Origin: Sedimenticola sp.
GTDB lineage: Bacteria > Pseudomonadota > Gammaproteobacteria > Chromatiales > Chromatiaceae
DNA: 8,137 nt
Assembly: GCA_027023915.1 (NCBI GenBank)
Contig: JALVUB010000137.1
Location: 1-8,137 of the forward strand
Direction of reading: 5' to 3'
A model generated the notes under the pieces. It made no database searches and was not told where the DNA came from. It saw only the letters and a program-made list of their open reading frames with translations. The stretch's first letter is position 1, and every line of letters begins with the position of its first letter. Below are positions 1 to 5,960 of this stretch, piece by piece. The position numbers were made by a program, and so were the translations under genes.

Positions 1-58
1 GGTGGGAGATGATGGCGAAGGTGCGGCGGCGGGCCGTTTCACTTTGCAAATCTGCCAT
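1..58 (-). CDS. prfC: Peptide chain release factor RF3, N-terminal 19 codons only (partial)
   Basis: The minus strand from 58 reads MADLQSETARRRTFAIISH and then leaves the window. The block RRRTFAIISH is the characteristic start of release factor 3, directly before the P-loop (PDAGKTT) in known family members. RF3 is a cytoplasmic GTPase that recycles RF1 and RF2 from the ribosome after termination. The ATG at 58 is the only reasonable start, since no in-frame ATG, GTG or TTG precedes it within the leader. There is no Shine-Dalgarno sequence: the bases before ATG are pyrimidine-rich (CTCCCGTCCC). The gene lies 42 bases after the sdhE stop and has its own TATAAT box. Only 19 residues are visible, so the call rests on a short but distinctive motif; other translational GTPases have different N-termini. 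Confidence 0.83.
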   Translation of the reverse strand, partial: MADLQSETARRRTFAIISH

Positions 59-88
59 GGGACGGGAGCGTGGGGTTTGGGGGCGGGG

Positions 89-94
89 ATTATA
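89..94 (-). promoter_or_regulatory. Putative -10 box of the prfC promoter
   Basis: The minus strand carries a perfect TATAAT between the sdhE stop (101-103) and the prfC ATG (58). Transcription would begin near position 82, giving a leader of about 24 bases. A good -35 hexamer is not evident at 16-18 bases upstream (GCGCTT at 17), so strength is uncertain. The position suggests prfC is transcribed separately from sdhCDABE. Confidence 0.5.
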
Positions 95-100
95 CCGGGT

Positions 101-355
101 TCAGCAGGAGGAAGCGCCCGCGCCACGGATTCTCGCCACCAGCGACGCATAGCGCTCCGGCGCCTGGGCAGGCGCTTCGAACAGCCAGGTGAAGAGATCG
201 GTATCCCCTTCCTGCAGAAACTGGCGGAAAACCCCCTTGAGCTCCTCGTCCAGGGCCGGGTACTCCCGCTCCAGGAAGGCCCCCAGCAACTCGTCCAGCT
301 CCAGCATGCCGCGCCGGCACTGCCAGGCCAGCCGCCGCAACTCTTCGCCACTCAT
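101..355 (-). CDS. sdhE: SdhE, FAD assembly factor for succinate dehydrogenase
   Basis: This 84-residue protein has the size and layout of SdhE (YgfY/DUF339). It shows the conserved RGMLELD segment with Arg15, Gly16 and Glu19, the RGxxE motif needed for flavinylation, followed by the helical core (LLGAFLEREYPALDEELKGVFRQFLQ split by turns) and the D-LFTWLF segment typical of the family. SdhE acts in the cytoplasm and promotes covalent attachment of FAD to SdhA. It is the last gene of the sdh cluster. Its ATG overlaps the sdhB stop in an ATGA, so its translation is probably coupled to sdhB. Encoding it with its client is common in gammaproteobacteria, though in E. coli it sits away from sdhCDAB. 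Confidence 0.93.
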   Translation of the reverse strand: MSGEELRRLAWQCRRGMLELDELLGAFLEREYPALDEELKGVFRQFLQEGDTDLFTWLFEAPAQAPERYASLVARIRGAGASSC

Positions 356-1056
356 ACCGACTTTTTCAGCATCAGCTCGCGGATGTGGCCGATGGCGCGG
401 GTGGGATTGAGGTGCTTGGGACAGGCGTCGACGCAGTTCATGATGGTGTGGCAGCGGAACAGCTTGTAGGGGCCGTCCAGGGCGTCGAGGCGTTTATCCT
501 GCGCCTGGTCGCGGCTGTCGGCGAGGAAGCGCCAGGCGGCCAGCAGCGCCTGGGGACCGAGGAACTTGTCGGGGTTCCACCAGAAGGAGGGGCAGGAGGT
601 GGAGCAGCAGCCGCAGAGGATGCACTCCCACAAACCGTCGAGCCGGGCCCGCTCTTCCGGCGTCTGTAGCACCTCTTTCTCCGGCAAGGGATCGGCGCGC
701 TGCAACCAGGGCTCCACCGCCTCGTACTGGCGGTAGAACCGACTCATGTCCACCACCAGGTCGCGGATCACCGGCCGCCCCGGCAGGGGACGCACCACCA
801 CGGGCGCCTTCAGCTCGGCCAGGGGTGTGATGCAGGCCAGGCGGTTGCGGCCGTTGACGTTCACCGCGTCGGAGCCGCACACCCCCTCGCCGCAGGAGTG
901 GCGGAAGGCGAAGGACTCGTCTCGCCGCTTGATCTCCAGCAGGGCGTCGCGCAGCATCATGCCGCGCGTGGTTTCGATCTGGTGGGACTCCATGCGCGGC
1001 CTGGCGTCGCGCTCGGGATCGTAGCGCCAGATGCGGAATTCCATCAGCCCGGCCAT
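352..1056 (-). CDS. sdhB: Succinate dehydrogenase iron-sulfur subunit SdhB
   Basis: This 234-residue protein carries electrons from the SdhA flavin to quinone through three iron-sulfur clusters, on the inner face of the inner membrane. The [2Fe-2S] ligands are Cys55, Cys60, Asp63 and Cys75, with aspartate replacing the third cysteine as in E. coli. The segment CILCGCCSTSCP gives Cys145, Cys148 and Cys151 for the [4Fe-4S] cluster and Cys155 for the [3Fe-4S] cluster. RCHTIMNCVDACP adds Cys202, Cys208 and Cys212. The ATG at 1056 is preceded by AAGGAG at good spacing and shares one base with the sdhA stop (TGATG). A second Met at residue 5 is a possible but less likely start. The stop overlaps sdhE (ATGA). 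Confidence 0.97.
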   Translation of the reverse strand: MAGLMEFRIWRYDPERDARPRMESHQIETTRGMMLRDALLEIKRRDESFAFRHSCGEGVCGSDAVNVNGRNRLACITPLAELKAPVVVRPLPGRPVIRDLVVDMSRFYRQYEAVEPWLQRADPLPEKEVLQTPEERARLDGLWECILCGCCSTSCPSFWWNPDKFLGPQALLAAWRFLADSRDQAQDKRLDALDGPYKLFRCHTIMNCVDACPKHLNPTRAIGHIRELMLKKSV

Positions 1057-2819
1057 CAGTAGACCCTCTCCTTCGGTGGAATGGACTCCACCGTGAGCGG
1101 CCGGGTGCGCACCGGCTTGTAGTCGAGGCGGTCCCCCTCGCGGAAATAGAGGGTGTGGCGCAGCCAGTTGCGGTCGTCCCGCTCGGGATAATCGGGCCGC
1201 GAGTGGGCGCCGCGGCTCTCGCGCCGCGCCAGGGCGGAGAGGATCATCGACATGCCGGTGTCGATGAGGTTCTCCAGCTCGAAGGCCTCCACCCGCGCGG
1301 TGTTGAAGATCCGGCTGGTGTCGCGCAGGCGCACCTCGTCGAGTTGGTCGCGGATCGCCTTCACCTTCTCCACCCCCTCGGCCATGATCTCCTCGGTGCG
1401 GAAGACCCCGGCATGCTCTTCCATCACCCTGCGGAACTCGGCGCGCAGCTCGGCCACGCCGATACCGTCGCCGCCGCGGTCGAAACGCTGGAAGCGGGCC
1501 ATGGCGCGCTCCTCCGAGGCGCTGTCGGTCACCCGCGCATGTGGGTTCTCGCGCAGGTATTCCAGGATCTCCAGCCCCGAGAGGCGCCCGAACACCAGGA
1601 TGTCGAGGAGCGAGTTGCCCCCCAGCCGGTTGGCGCCGTGCACCGAAACGCAGGCGCACTCGCCGGCGGCGTAGAGGCCCGGCACCGCCTCCTCCGGCCC
1701 GTGACGCGCCGGCACCACCACCCGGCCGAAGCGGTCGGTGGGAATGCCGCCCATGAGGTAGTGGGCGGTGGGATAGACCGGGATGGGCTCGAAGGCGGGA
1801 TCGATGCCGAGAAAGATCTTCGAGGTCTCGCGGATCCCCGGCAGCCGCTCGGCCACCACCTTTTCGCCCAGGTGGTCCAGCTTGAGCAGCACATGGTCCT
1901 TCTCCGGCCCGCAGCCGCGCCCTTCCTTGATCTCGGTGACGATGGCGCGCGCCACCACGTCGCGGCTGGCAAGATCCTTGGCGTGGGGCGCGTAGCGCTC
2001 CATGAAGCGCTCGCCTTCGCTGTTGATGAGATAACCGCCCTCGCCGCGCGCCCCCTCGGTGATAAGCATGCCGCGCCCGGCCACGCCGGTGGGATGGAAC
2101 TGGAAGAACTCCATGTCCTGGAGCGGAAAACCGGCCCGCAACACCATGGCCAGGCCGTCGCCGGTGTTGATGTGGGCGTTGGAGGTGGTGCGGAACACCT
2201 GGCCGCAGCCGCCGGTGGCCAGCAGGGTGGCGCGGGCATAGAGCAGCAGGGGCTGGCCGCTGGCGATCTCCATCACTAGGGCGCCGGTCACCGCGCCCTC
2301 GGCGTCCTGCAGCAGGTCGATGGCGAAATACTCGCTGAAGAAGTGGCTGCGCGCCTTCAGGCTCTGCTGGTAGAGGGTGTGAAGAATGGCATGGCCGGTG
2401 CGGTCGGCGGCGGCGCAGGTGCGGGCCGCCTGCTCCTTGCCGAAATGGCGGCTCTGGCCGCCGAAGGGGCGCTGGTAGATGCGGCCGTTCTCCAGGCGCG
2501 AGAAGGGCACCCCCTTGTGCTCCAGCTCGTAGACGGTGGGAATGGCCTCGCGGCACATGAACTCGATGGCGTCCTGGTCGCCCAGCCAGTCCGAGCCCTT
2601 CACCGTGTCGTACATGTGCCAGTGCCAGTGGTCGCTCTCCACGTTGCCCAGGGCCGCGTTGACCCCGCCCTGGGCGGCCACCGTGTGGGAGCGGGTGGGA
2701 AAGACCTTGGAGACCACCGCCACCTTCAAGCCGCTGCCGGCGAGCTGCACCGCGGCGTTGAGCCCGGCCCCGCCGGCGCCGATGATGAGCACGTCGAAAT
2801 GGCGCTTCTCGGGTTTCAT
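1056..2819 (-). CDS. sdhA: Succinate dehydrogenase flavoprotein subunit SdhA
   Basis: This 587-residue protein oxidises succinate to fumarate in the citric acid cycle and respiratory complex II. The dinucleotide-binding motif GAGGAG is at residues 14-19. His45 in SHTVAAQGG is the covalent FAD attachment residue. Active-site residues are present: His242 and Thr244 in FHPTG, the catalytic Arg286 in ASRDVVARA, His353 in AHYLMGG and Arg398 in GANRLGGNS. The numbering follows the E. coli enzyme within one residue. The start at 2819 is chosen because ATG overlaps the sdhD stop (ATGA) and GGAGG lies just upstream; a reading frame open ten codons further would intrude into sdhD. The C-terminal domain is complete. 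SdhE, encoded three genes later in the same operon, is expected to flavinylate it. Confidence 0.98.
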   Translation of the reverse strand: MKPEKRHFDVLIIGAGGAGLNAAVQLAGSGLKVAVVSKVFPTRSHTVAAQGGVNAALGNVESDHWHWHMYDTVKGSDWLGDQDAIEFMCREAIPTVYELEHKGVPFSRLENGRIYQRPFGGQSRHFGKEQAARTCAAADRTGHAILHTLYQQSLKARSHFFSEYFAIDLLQDAEGAVTGALVMEIASGQPLLLYARATLLATGGCGQVFRTTSNAHINTGDGLAMVLRAGFPLQDMEFFQFHPTGVAGRGMLITEGARGEGGYLINSEGERFMERYAPHAKDLASRDVVARAIVTEIKEGRGCGPEKDHVLLKLDHLGEKVVAERLPGIRETSKIFLGIDPAFEPIPVYPTAHYLMGGIPTDRFGRVVVPARHGPEEAVPGLYAAGECACVSVHGANRLGGNSLLDILVFGRLSGLEILEYLRENPHARVTDSASEERAMARFQRFDRGGDGIGVAELRAEFRRVMEEHAGVFRTEEIMAEGVEKVKAIRDQLDEVRLRDTSRIFNTARVEAFELENLIDTGMSMILSALARRESRGAHSRPDYPERDDRNWLRHTLYFREGDRLDYKPVRTRPLTVESIPPKERVY

Positions 2820-3151
2820 CCCACCTCCAGCAGCACACGGGCCAGCCACAGGCCGTTGGCCAGCAGGTAGAGCAGCACCAGCCCCAGCAGCGCCACCCGC
2901 AGGCGCGGCGGCTTGACGTAATCGAGCAGCACGTCACGCACCCCGATCCAGGCGTGGAGCAGCAGGGCCAGGCCCAAAATGGCCACCCCGGTCCAGACCG
3001 CCGGCCCGCCCAGCCAGGCCCGCAGGGCGGTCACATCTGCCGGCGGCGCCGCCAGGAAATGCCAGACCAGATAGAGGGTAAACAGCCAGATATAGACCGC
3101 CGTGGCCCGCTGCCACAGCCAGGCGCGGAAGCCCGACAGTCCCCGGCTCAT
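2816..3151 (-). CDS. sdhD: Succinate dehydrogenase membrane anchor subunit SdhD
   Basis: This 111-residue integral membrane protein anchors complex II with SdhC and helps bind heme b and ubiquinone. Three hydrophobic segments are visible at about residues 14-33, 52-72 and 84-108. The signature HAWIGVRDVLLDYVKP places the heme-ligand His at 66 and Asp77-Tyr78 at the quinone site; the 11-residue spacing from His to Asp equals that of E. coli SdhD (His71, Asp82, Tyr83). The ATG at 3151 overlaps the sdhC stop in an ATGA and its own stop overlaps the sdhA ATG in the same way, so translation is coupled on both sides. Sequence outside the signature is divergent, as usual for this subunit. Confidence 0.93.
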   Translation of the reverse strand: MSRGLSGFRAWLWQRATAVYIWLFTLYLVWHFLAAPPADVTALRAWLGGPAVWTGVAILGLALLLHAWIGVRDVLLDYVKPPRLRVALLGLVLLYLLANGLWLARVLLEVG

Positions 3152-3528
3152 GGCGCCAACCCCACCAGCACCAGCGCCGCCACCACCGGCGCGGCCAGAA
3201 GCACCAACCAGGCGCTGCGGTGATAGCCGGGCGCCTGCACCCCCAGGTCGAGATCGATGAACAGGTAGCGGATGCCGGCCAGCAGATGGTGGGCCAGCGC
3301 CCAGAGCAGCAGGAACAGCAGTACCTGGACAGGAAAAGCGGCGAGCAGCGTTTTGGCCCGCTCGAAACCCGCTGCGCCCGACAGCCCCAGCTCCAGCAGG
3401 CCGATGGCAAACGGCAGCGCCAGGAAGAGCACCACGCCGCTGACGCGATGGGCAATGGACAGTATCCCCGGCACCGGCAGGCGGATCTGCACGAGGTTGA
3501 GAAAGACAGGGCGGGAGTCGGTTTGCAT
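3148..3528 (-). CDS. sdhC: Succinate dehydrogenase cytochrome b556 subunit SdhC
   Basis: This 126-residue membrane subunit has the family start RPVFLNL followed by IRLPVPGILSIAHRVSG. Ser24 and Arg28 in SIAHR correspond to the quinone-site Ser27 and Arg31 of E. coli. HHLLAGIRYLFIDL contains the axial heme ligand, most likely His81. Hydrophobic segments lie at about residues 21-48, 60-88 and 106-125, giving three membrane helices. It is the first gene of sdhCDABE. The ATG at 3528 has no clear Shine-Dalgarno sequence, which is unusual for the lead gene of a major operon, but the conserved RPV block begins at residue 6, so the start cannot be much further downstream. Confidence 0.95.
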   Translation of the reverse strand: MQTDSRPVFLNLVQIRLPVPGILSIAHRVSGVVLFLALPFAIGLLELGLSGAAGFERAKTLLAAFPVQVLLFLLLWALAHHLLAGIRYLFIDLDLGVQAPGYHRSAWLVLLAAPVVAALVLVGLAP

Positions 3529-3594
3529 CCAGATTGTGGTTCTTGTTTCGGCTAAGAGTAAAGTTAGCAGATGGGCAGGATTCTGCCCAACCGG
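3529..3594 (-). other. darP-sdhC intergenic region with a perfect hairpin
   Basis: This 66-base gap separates the darP stop from the sdhC start, both on the minus strand. TGGGCAG at 3572-3578 and CTGCCCA at 3583-3589 form a perfect 7-base-pair stem with a 4-base loop, 5 bases after the darP stop. No T-run follows on the minus strand (CTGCTAACTTTACTC), so it is a poor intrinsic terminator. It could attenuate read-through from darP or bind a regulator in front of sdh. A weak promoter-like pair (TTGGGC, 18 bases, TAACTT) overlaps the hairpin but is not convincing. Confidence 0.45.
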
Positions 3595-4119
3595 TTACCC
3601 ATCAGACCGGTGTTGTTCATGATCGTTTTCACGCAGGAAACGGAACAGCTTCCTGCCGGCACCCGCGGGCTTGCCTGTCTCCCGCTCCTTCCTGGCAGCC
3701 CGTACCAGTTGCCGAAGCTGCTGGCGGTCGGTCTGGGGATGTCCGGCCAGGTAATCACCAAGCGCGACATCCCCCTCCTCCACCAGCCGCTCGCGCCACT
3801 GCTCCAGCTGGTGAAAGCGGCGCCGCTCCTCCGCCCGGCGCTGGTCGCGCTGTTCGATCCACTGCCGCGCCGTTTCCAGGCCGTCCTGCTGTAGCAGGCG
3901 GGCGATGAACTTGATCTGCCGGTTGCGCGCCCCCGAAGCCTTCATGCCGCGCGCCAGCCGCAGCTCTTTTTGCAGCGGCTCGCCCAGACCCATCCGGCTC
4001 CACTCTTCCTCCGGACAGTCGAGCAGCGCCACCACCAACGCCCTCACCCGCGCCTGTTCGCGCTTGAGCGCACTCTTGTTGGGGCGGATGGCAAAGCCCT
4101 CTTCGTCTACCTCTCTCAT
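3595..4119 (-). CDS. darP: Ribosome-associated 50S assembly factor DarP (YjgA, DUF615)
   Basis: This 174-residue protein matches the DUF615/YjgA family. It has an early lysine- and arginine-rich stretch (RPNKSALKREQARVRAL), the LARGMKASGARNRQIKFIARLL core, the FHQLEQWRERLVEEGD helix and the C-terminal ADRQQLR-like block (TDRQQLRQLVRAARKE) followed by KLFRFLRE. The family member in E. coli associates with late 50S precursors and helps mature the peptidyl transferase centre. The ATG at 4119 is preceded by GGGGGAGGG placed very close to the start. The frame stays open further upstream to 4212, but that extension runs into a dispersed repeat and is unlike the family, so it was not used. The gene ends 66 bases before sdhC and could be read into it. 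Confidence 0.9.
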   Translation of the reverse strand: MREVDEEGFAIRPNKSALKREQARVRALVVALLDCPEEEWSRMGLGEPLQKELRLARGMKASGARNRQIKFIARLLQQDGLETARQWIEQRDQRRAEERRRFHQLEQWRERLVEEGDVALGDYLAGHPQTDRQQLRQLVRAARKERETGKPAGAGRKLFRFLRENDHEQHRSDG

Positions 4120-4176
4120 CCCTCCCCCGTCACAAAGGCCCAAAAAGGAGACGACTCCCACGTCATCTTGGAAAAT

Positions 4177-4206
4177 CACCACAGAGGCGCAGAGAACACA
4201 GAGAAA
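4177..4206. repeat. Dispersed CACAGAG-type repeat
   Basis: The plus strand reads CACCACAGAGGCGCAGAG followed by AACACAGAGAAA. From memory, near-identical sequence (CTCTGTGTTCTCTG, CCTCTGTGG on the other strand) recurs between genes in many unrelated bacterial genomes and gives rise to spurious predicted peptides of the LCVLCASVV type, which is what the minus strand would encode here (FLCVLCASVV). It contains three imperfect copies of ACAGAG. Its function is unknown to me. Identity as a dispersed repeat is recalled from family knowledge, not shown by a second copy in this window. Confidence 0.55.
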
Positions 4207-4235
4207 CGGCATAAAAACCTGCTGCCGTACAACGA

Positions 4236-4260
4236 TACCCCCGCATTCGCGGCGGGGATA
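4236..4260 (-). terminator. Stem-loop downstream of vapC, possible terminator
   Basis: TACCCCCGC (4236-4244) pairs with GCGGGGATA (4252-4260) with one C-A mismatch, leaving a 7-base loop. It lies about 45 bases after the vapC stop on the minus strand. No immediate T-run follows; the nearest (GGTTTTTATG) is about 20 bases further on. It may end vapBC transcription with help, or be a mobile palindromic repeat unit like those often found beside the neighbouring ACAGAG repeat. Confidence 0.35.
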
Positions 4261-4303
4261 CCGCTTCTACACGATGATTTCTCAAGGCCTGCGAATTCCC
4301 CGT

Positions 4304-4675
4304 TCACGAAAGTGGATTCCATGCCAGGTCCAGCTCCTTGGCAATGTTGTGTAACCGCTTGTCCCTGGTCCAAAGACGCATGTTTCCGTCGAGCGCCACG
4401 GCAGCCAGCAGATGTACATCGATAAAACCGATCCCTTTACCCATCAACGCACGTTGTTCGATGAAATGCAGCGCCTCTCCATGGGTGGCTACAGGGCTCT
4501 GGGGCAGATTACGAAACAAGCGGAGCAAGGTATCTCGATTCTGCAAGTTGCCACAGGCCAACTCTCCGGTAACGAATGGATGCATGACCACTCGACTGCT
4601 GTTGAGCAACGCCGCCAGCCTGTCATCTCCCTTGCGCAGATGTTCGATCCAGACCGACGTATCGACCAGGATCAT
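4304..4675 (-). CDS. vapC: VapC-type PIN-domain ribonuclease toxin
   Basis: This 123-residue protein is a complete PIN domain. It has the four acidic residues that bind the catalytic metal: Asp5 in VDTSVW, Glu38 in VTGELACG, Asp86 in GFIDVHLL and Asp105 in WTRDKRL. Length is normal for VapC toxins, which cleave RNA (tRNA or rRNA loops in characterised cases) when freed from their antitoxin. Its ATG overlaps the antitoxin stop in an ATGA, the usual translational coupling of these pairs. The RNA target cannot be read from the sequence. Nothing indicates inactivation: all catalytic residues are present and the frame is intact. Confidence 0.93.
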   Translation of the reverse strand: MILVDTSVWIEHLRKGDDRLAALLNSSRVVMHPFVTGELACGNLQNRDTLLRLFRNLPQSPVATHGEALHFIEQRALMGKGIGFIDVHLLAAVALDGNMRLWTRDKRLHNIAKELDLAWNPLS

Positions 4676-4869
4676 CGGGAATCGGATCGACGCCGTGGAA
4701 TAGGTTTCAACTGGGGTTCGCTGCCACCCAACTTCGCCAGCCTGCGGGCGCTTTCACGCTCGATGAGGGCGCGCAAACCCTCCCGCACCAAGGCCACTTT
4801 CTCGGACAACCCGGTCAATCGTTGCGCCTCCTCCAGCAACTTGTCATCGATATTCAGTGTCGTACGCAT
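4672..4869 (-). CDS. vapB: VapB-type antitoxin
   Basis: This 65-residue protein begins MRTTLNIDDKLLEEAQ, a ribbon-helix-helix DNA-binding fold as in DUF2191-like VapB antitoxins: the strand RTTLNI, a first helix DDKLLEEAQRLTG and a second helix EKVALVREGLRALIER. The C-terminal tail from about residue 43 (ESARRLAKLGG, then QLKPIPRRR) is charged and probably wraps the toxin. The ATG at 4869 starts the conserved strand. A TTG seven codons upstream (4890) is possible but not needed. No strong Shine-Dalgarno sequence is seen. The gene precedes vapC with a 4-base overlap, and a large palindrome in front of it (4892-4933) is the likely autoregulatory operator. Confidence 0.9.
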   Translation of the reverse strand: MRTTLNIDDKLLEEAQRLTGLSEKVALVREGLRALIERESARRLAKLGGSEPQLKPIPRRRSDSR

Positions 4870-4891
4870 GAGGTTCGTCCAGCAAGACAAC

Positions 4892-4933
4892 AGGCATCAG
4901 TTACATCATCATATGGTGATAATGTTGATGCCT
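4892..4933. promoter_or_regulatory. Two-tier palindrome, putative VapBC operator
   Basis: Outer arms AGGCATCA (4892-4899) and TGATGCCT (4926-4933) are perfect inverted repeats. Inside them, ATCATCATATGGTGAT (4905-4920) is a second palindrome with seven of eight pairs matching. Both share exactly the same centre, between 4912 and 4913. It ends 22 bases before the vapB ATG. A nested dyad fits cooperative binding by the VapB ribbon-helix-helix dimers in the VapBC complex, which typically repress their own promoter. Confidence 0.65.
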
Positions 4934-4953
4934 AATGACGGTTCCTGTCAAAC
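4932..4953 (-). promoter_or_regulatory. 22-base box copy 1, upstream of vapB
   Basis: This segment contains the dyad TGAC-N7-GTCA (4936-4950) followed by AAAC. It matches the segment upstream of araC (5997-6018) at 18 of 22 positions, without gaps. On the minus strand it includes TTGACA (4946-4951), but no good -10 hexamer follows at 16-18 bases. It starts 63 bases before the vapB ATG and touches the outer arm of the vapB palindrome. Confidence 0.5.
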
Positions 4954-4958
4954 CACCA

Positions 4959-5960
4959 TCAACCCGCGCGATAGGCGCTGGGCGCCACCCCCGCCCAGCG
5001 CTTGAAGGCGCGGGAAAAGGCGCTCAGCTCCGAAAAGCCCAGCAGGTAGGAGATCTCCGACAGCGAATAGCGCCCGTCCCGGAGATAGTGGGTCGCCAGC
5101 TCGTGGCGCACCTCCGTGAGCAGGGACTTGAAGGTGGTGCCCCTCTCCTTCAGGCGCCGCTGCAGGGTGCGCGGGGTCATGAAGAGCTCGTGCGCCACCT
5201 TGGCATCGGTCACCTGGCCTGATGGCAGCAGCTCCACGATGACCGCCTTGACCTTTTCCGTCAGGTCACTGCTCTCCATGCCGGCCAGGTAGTCCAGCAT
5301 CAGCTGGTCGTGGAGCTGCGCAAGCTGCGCCGGCACCGGCGCCAGGGGCGCGTCGGCCACCTCCGCGGCAATGGAGAAACAGCACCGGGGCGCGCCGAAC
5401 CGTACCGGGCACTGGAACAGGGCGAACCAGGGGCCGCTCTCCTCCGGCGCGGCGTGGGCCAGGGTCACCTCCAGCGGATGGAAATCCCGCCCAGCCAGGG
5501 CCTGGCACATGGCCAGCAGGATCGCCTGGGTGCCACTCATCCGCAGGAAAGGCGCTTTGTCCGGCTCGATAAAATTTGCCTTCATAGAAACCACAGGCGT
5601 ATCCATCACAGCCTCTTCCACGACGACAACATCTATCCCTTCGGTAACGATCCGGCTAAACCGCTCCAACCGTTCAAAAGCAGAACGTAAAGTGGAACTG
5701 GTGAGCCAACCATGGCCTAACACCCCCATGGCGTTGGGATTCCATATCTCATGCAGCGTTAATGACGCGCTCTGTGGAAGTTGCTTTTCGAGAGCGGCTT
5801 GCAAAGCCACTGCCTGCTCGATTCTCAACCGATAGTTCTGATCGTCGATACGTCCAGGATCAATGGCCAGATCCCGCAATAGCGGTGTTGGATCCACTCC
5901 ATTCCGGCGCGCAACCTCCAACACCAAGGTCAATGCCGGAGCGAGGTAGGTCAAAGCCAT
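4959..5960 (-). CDS. AraC-family transcriptional regulator with an arabinose-binding-like N-terminal domain
   Basis: This 333-residue protein has the two-part layout of OruR-like AraC regulators: an N-terminal ligand-sensing domain of the PF12625 type (about residues 15-205) and a C-terminal AraC DNA-binding domain. The first helix-turn-helix is at about 251-272 (TDAKVAHELFMTPRTLQRRL) and the second at about 299-322, with the family signature SEISYLLGFSELSAFSRAFKRW followed by GVAPSAYR. The ATG at 5960 is preceded by AAGGAG at 8 bases. The ligand and targets are not evident. The coding sequence is a compositional mosaic: GC is about 48-55% over the first 130 or so codons and about 65-75% over the rest. 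It has no adjacent metabolic operon; its nearest neighbour in the same direction is vapBC, which shares an upstream box with it. Confidence 0.92.
   Translation of the reverse strand: MALTYLAPALTLVLEVARRNGVDPTPLLRDLAIDPGRIDDQNYRLRIEQAVALQAALEKQLPQSASLTLHEIWNPNAMGVLGHGWLTSSTLRSAFERLERFSRIVTEGIDVVVVEEAVMDTPVVSMKANFIEPDKAPFLRMSGTQAILLAMCQALAGRDFHPLEVTLAHAAPEESGPWFALFQCPVRFGAPRCCFSIAAEVADAPLAPVPAQLAQLHDQLMLDYLAGMESSDLTEKVKAVIVELLPSGQVTDAKVAHELFMTPRTLQRRLKERGTTFKSLLTEVRHELATHYLRDGRYSLSEISYLLGFSELSAFSRAFKRWAGVAPSAYRAG
5759..5775 (-). promoter_or_regulatory. Partial third copy of the box, inside araC
   Basis: The plus-strand segment TTAATGACGCGCTCTGT matches the box upstream of araC at 13 of 14 consecutive positions (ATGACGCG, one difference, TCTGT) and keeps the same orientation. 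The right half of the dyad is lost (GTGG in place of GTCA). It lies about 185-200 bases inside the araC reading frame. It may be an auxiliary operator or a chance match. Confidence 0.3.

Larger units (their letters stand above)
4120..4303. other. Gap between vapC and darP holding a dispersed repeat and a hairpin
   Basis: No gene is supported in these 184 bases. From the vapC side they hold a stem-loop (4236-4260), a purine-rich ACAGAG repeat (4177-4206) and the darP leader. No good promoter hexamers for darP were recognised. The gap marks the boundary between the conserved darP-sdh-prfC block and the accessory stretch to its right. Confidence 0.5.

Noticed and set aside
1155..2279. A long plus-strand open frame of 374 codons
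   Set aside because: It is antisense to sdhA, has no recognisable motif and shows the composition of a shadow frame. SdhA on the other strand has all catalytic residues.
352..2937. An open frame of 861 codons on the minus strand
   Set aside because: Only its last 234 codons are sdhB. The rest is an arginine- and glycine-rich shadow frame of sdhA, which is open because of high GC.
4120..4212. An upstream start for darP (MPFLCVLCASVV...)
   Set aside because: The extension is translated from the dispersed ACAGAG repeat, a known source of spurious peptides, and lies outside the DarP family region.
4870..4890. TTG start for vapB, adding seven residues
   Set aside because: The ribbon-helix-helix strand begins right after the ATG at 4869, and the extra residues (MSCWTNL) do not resemble antitoxin N-termini.
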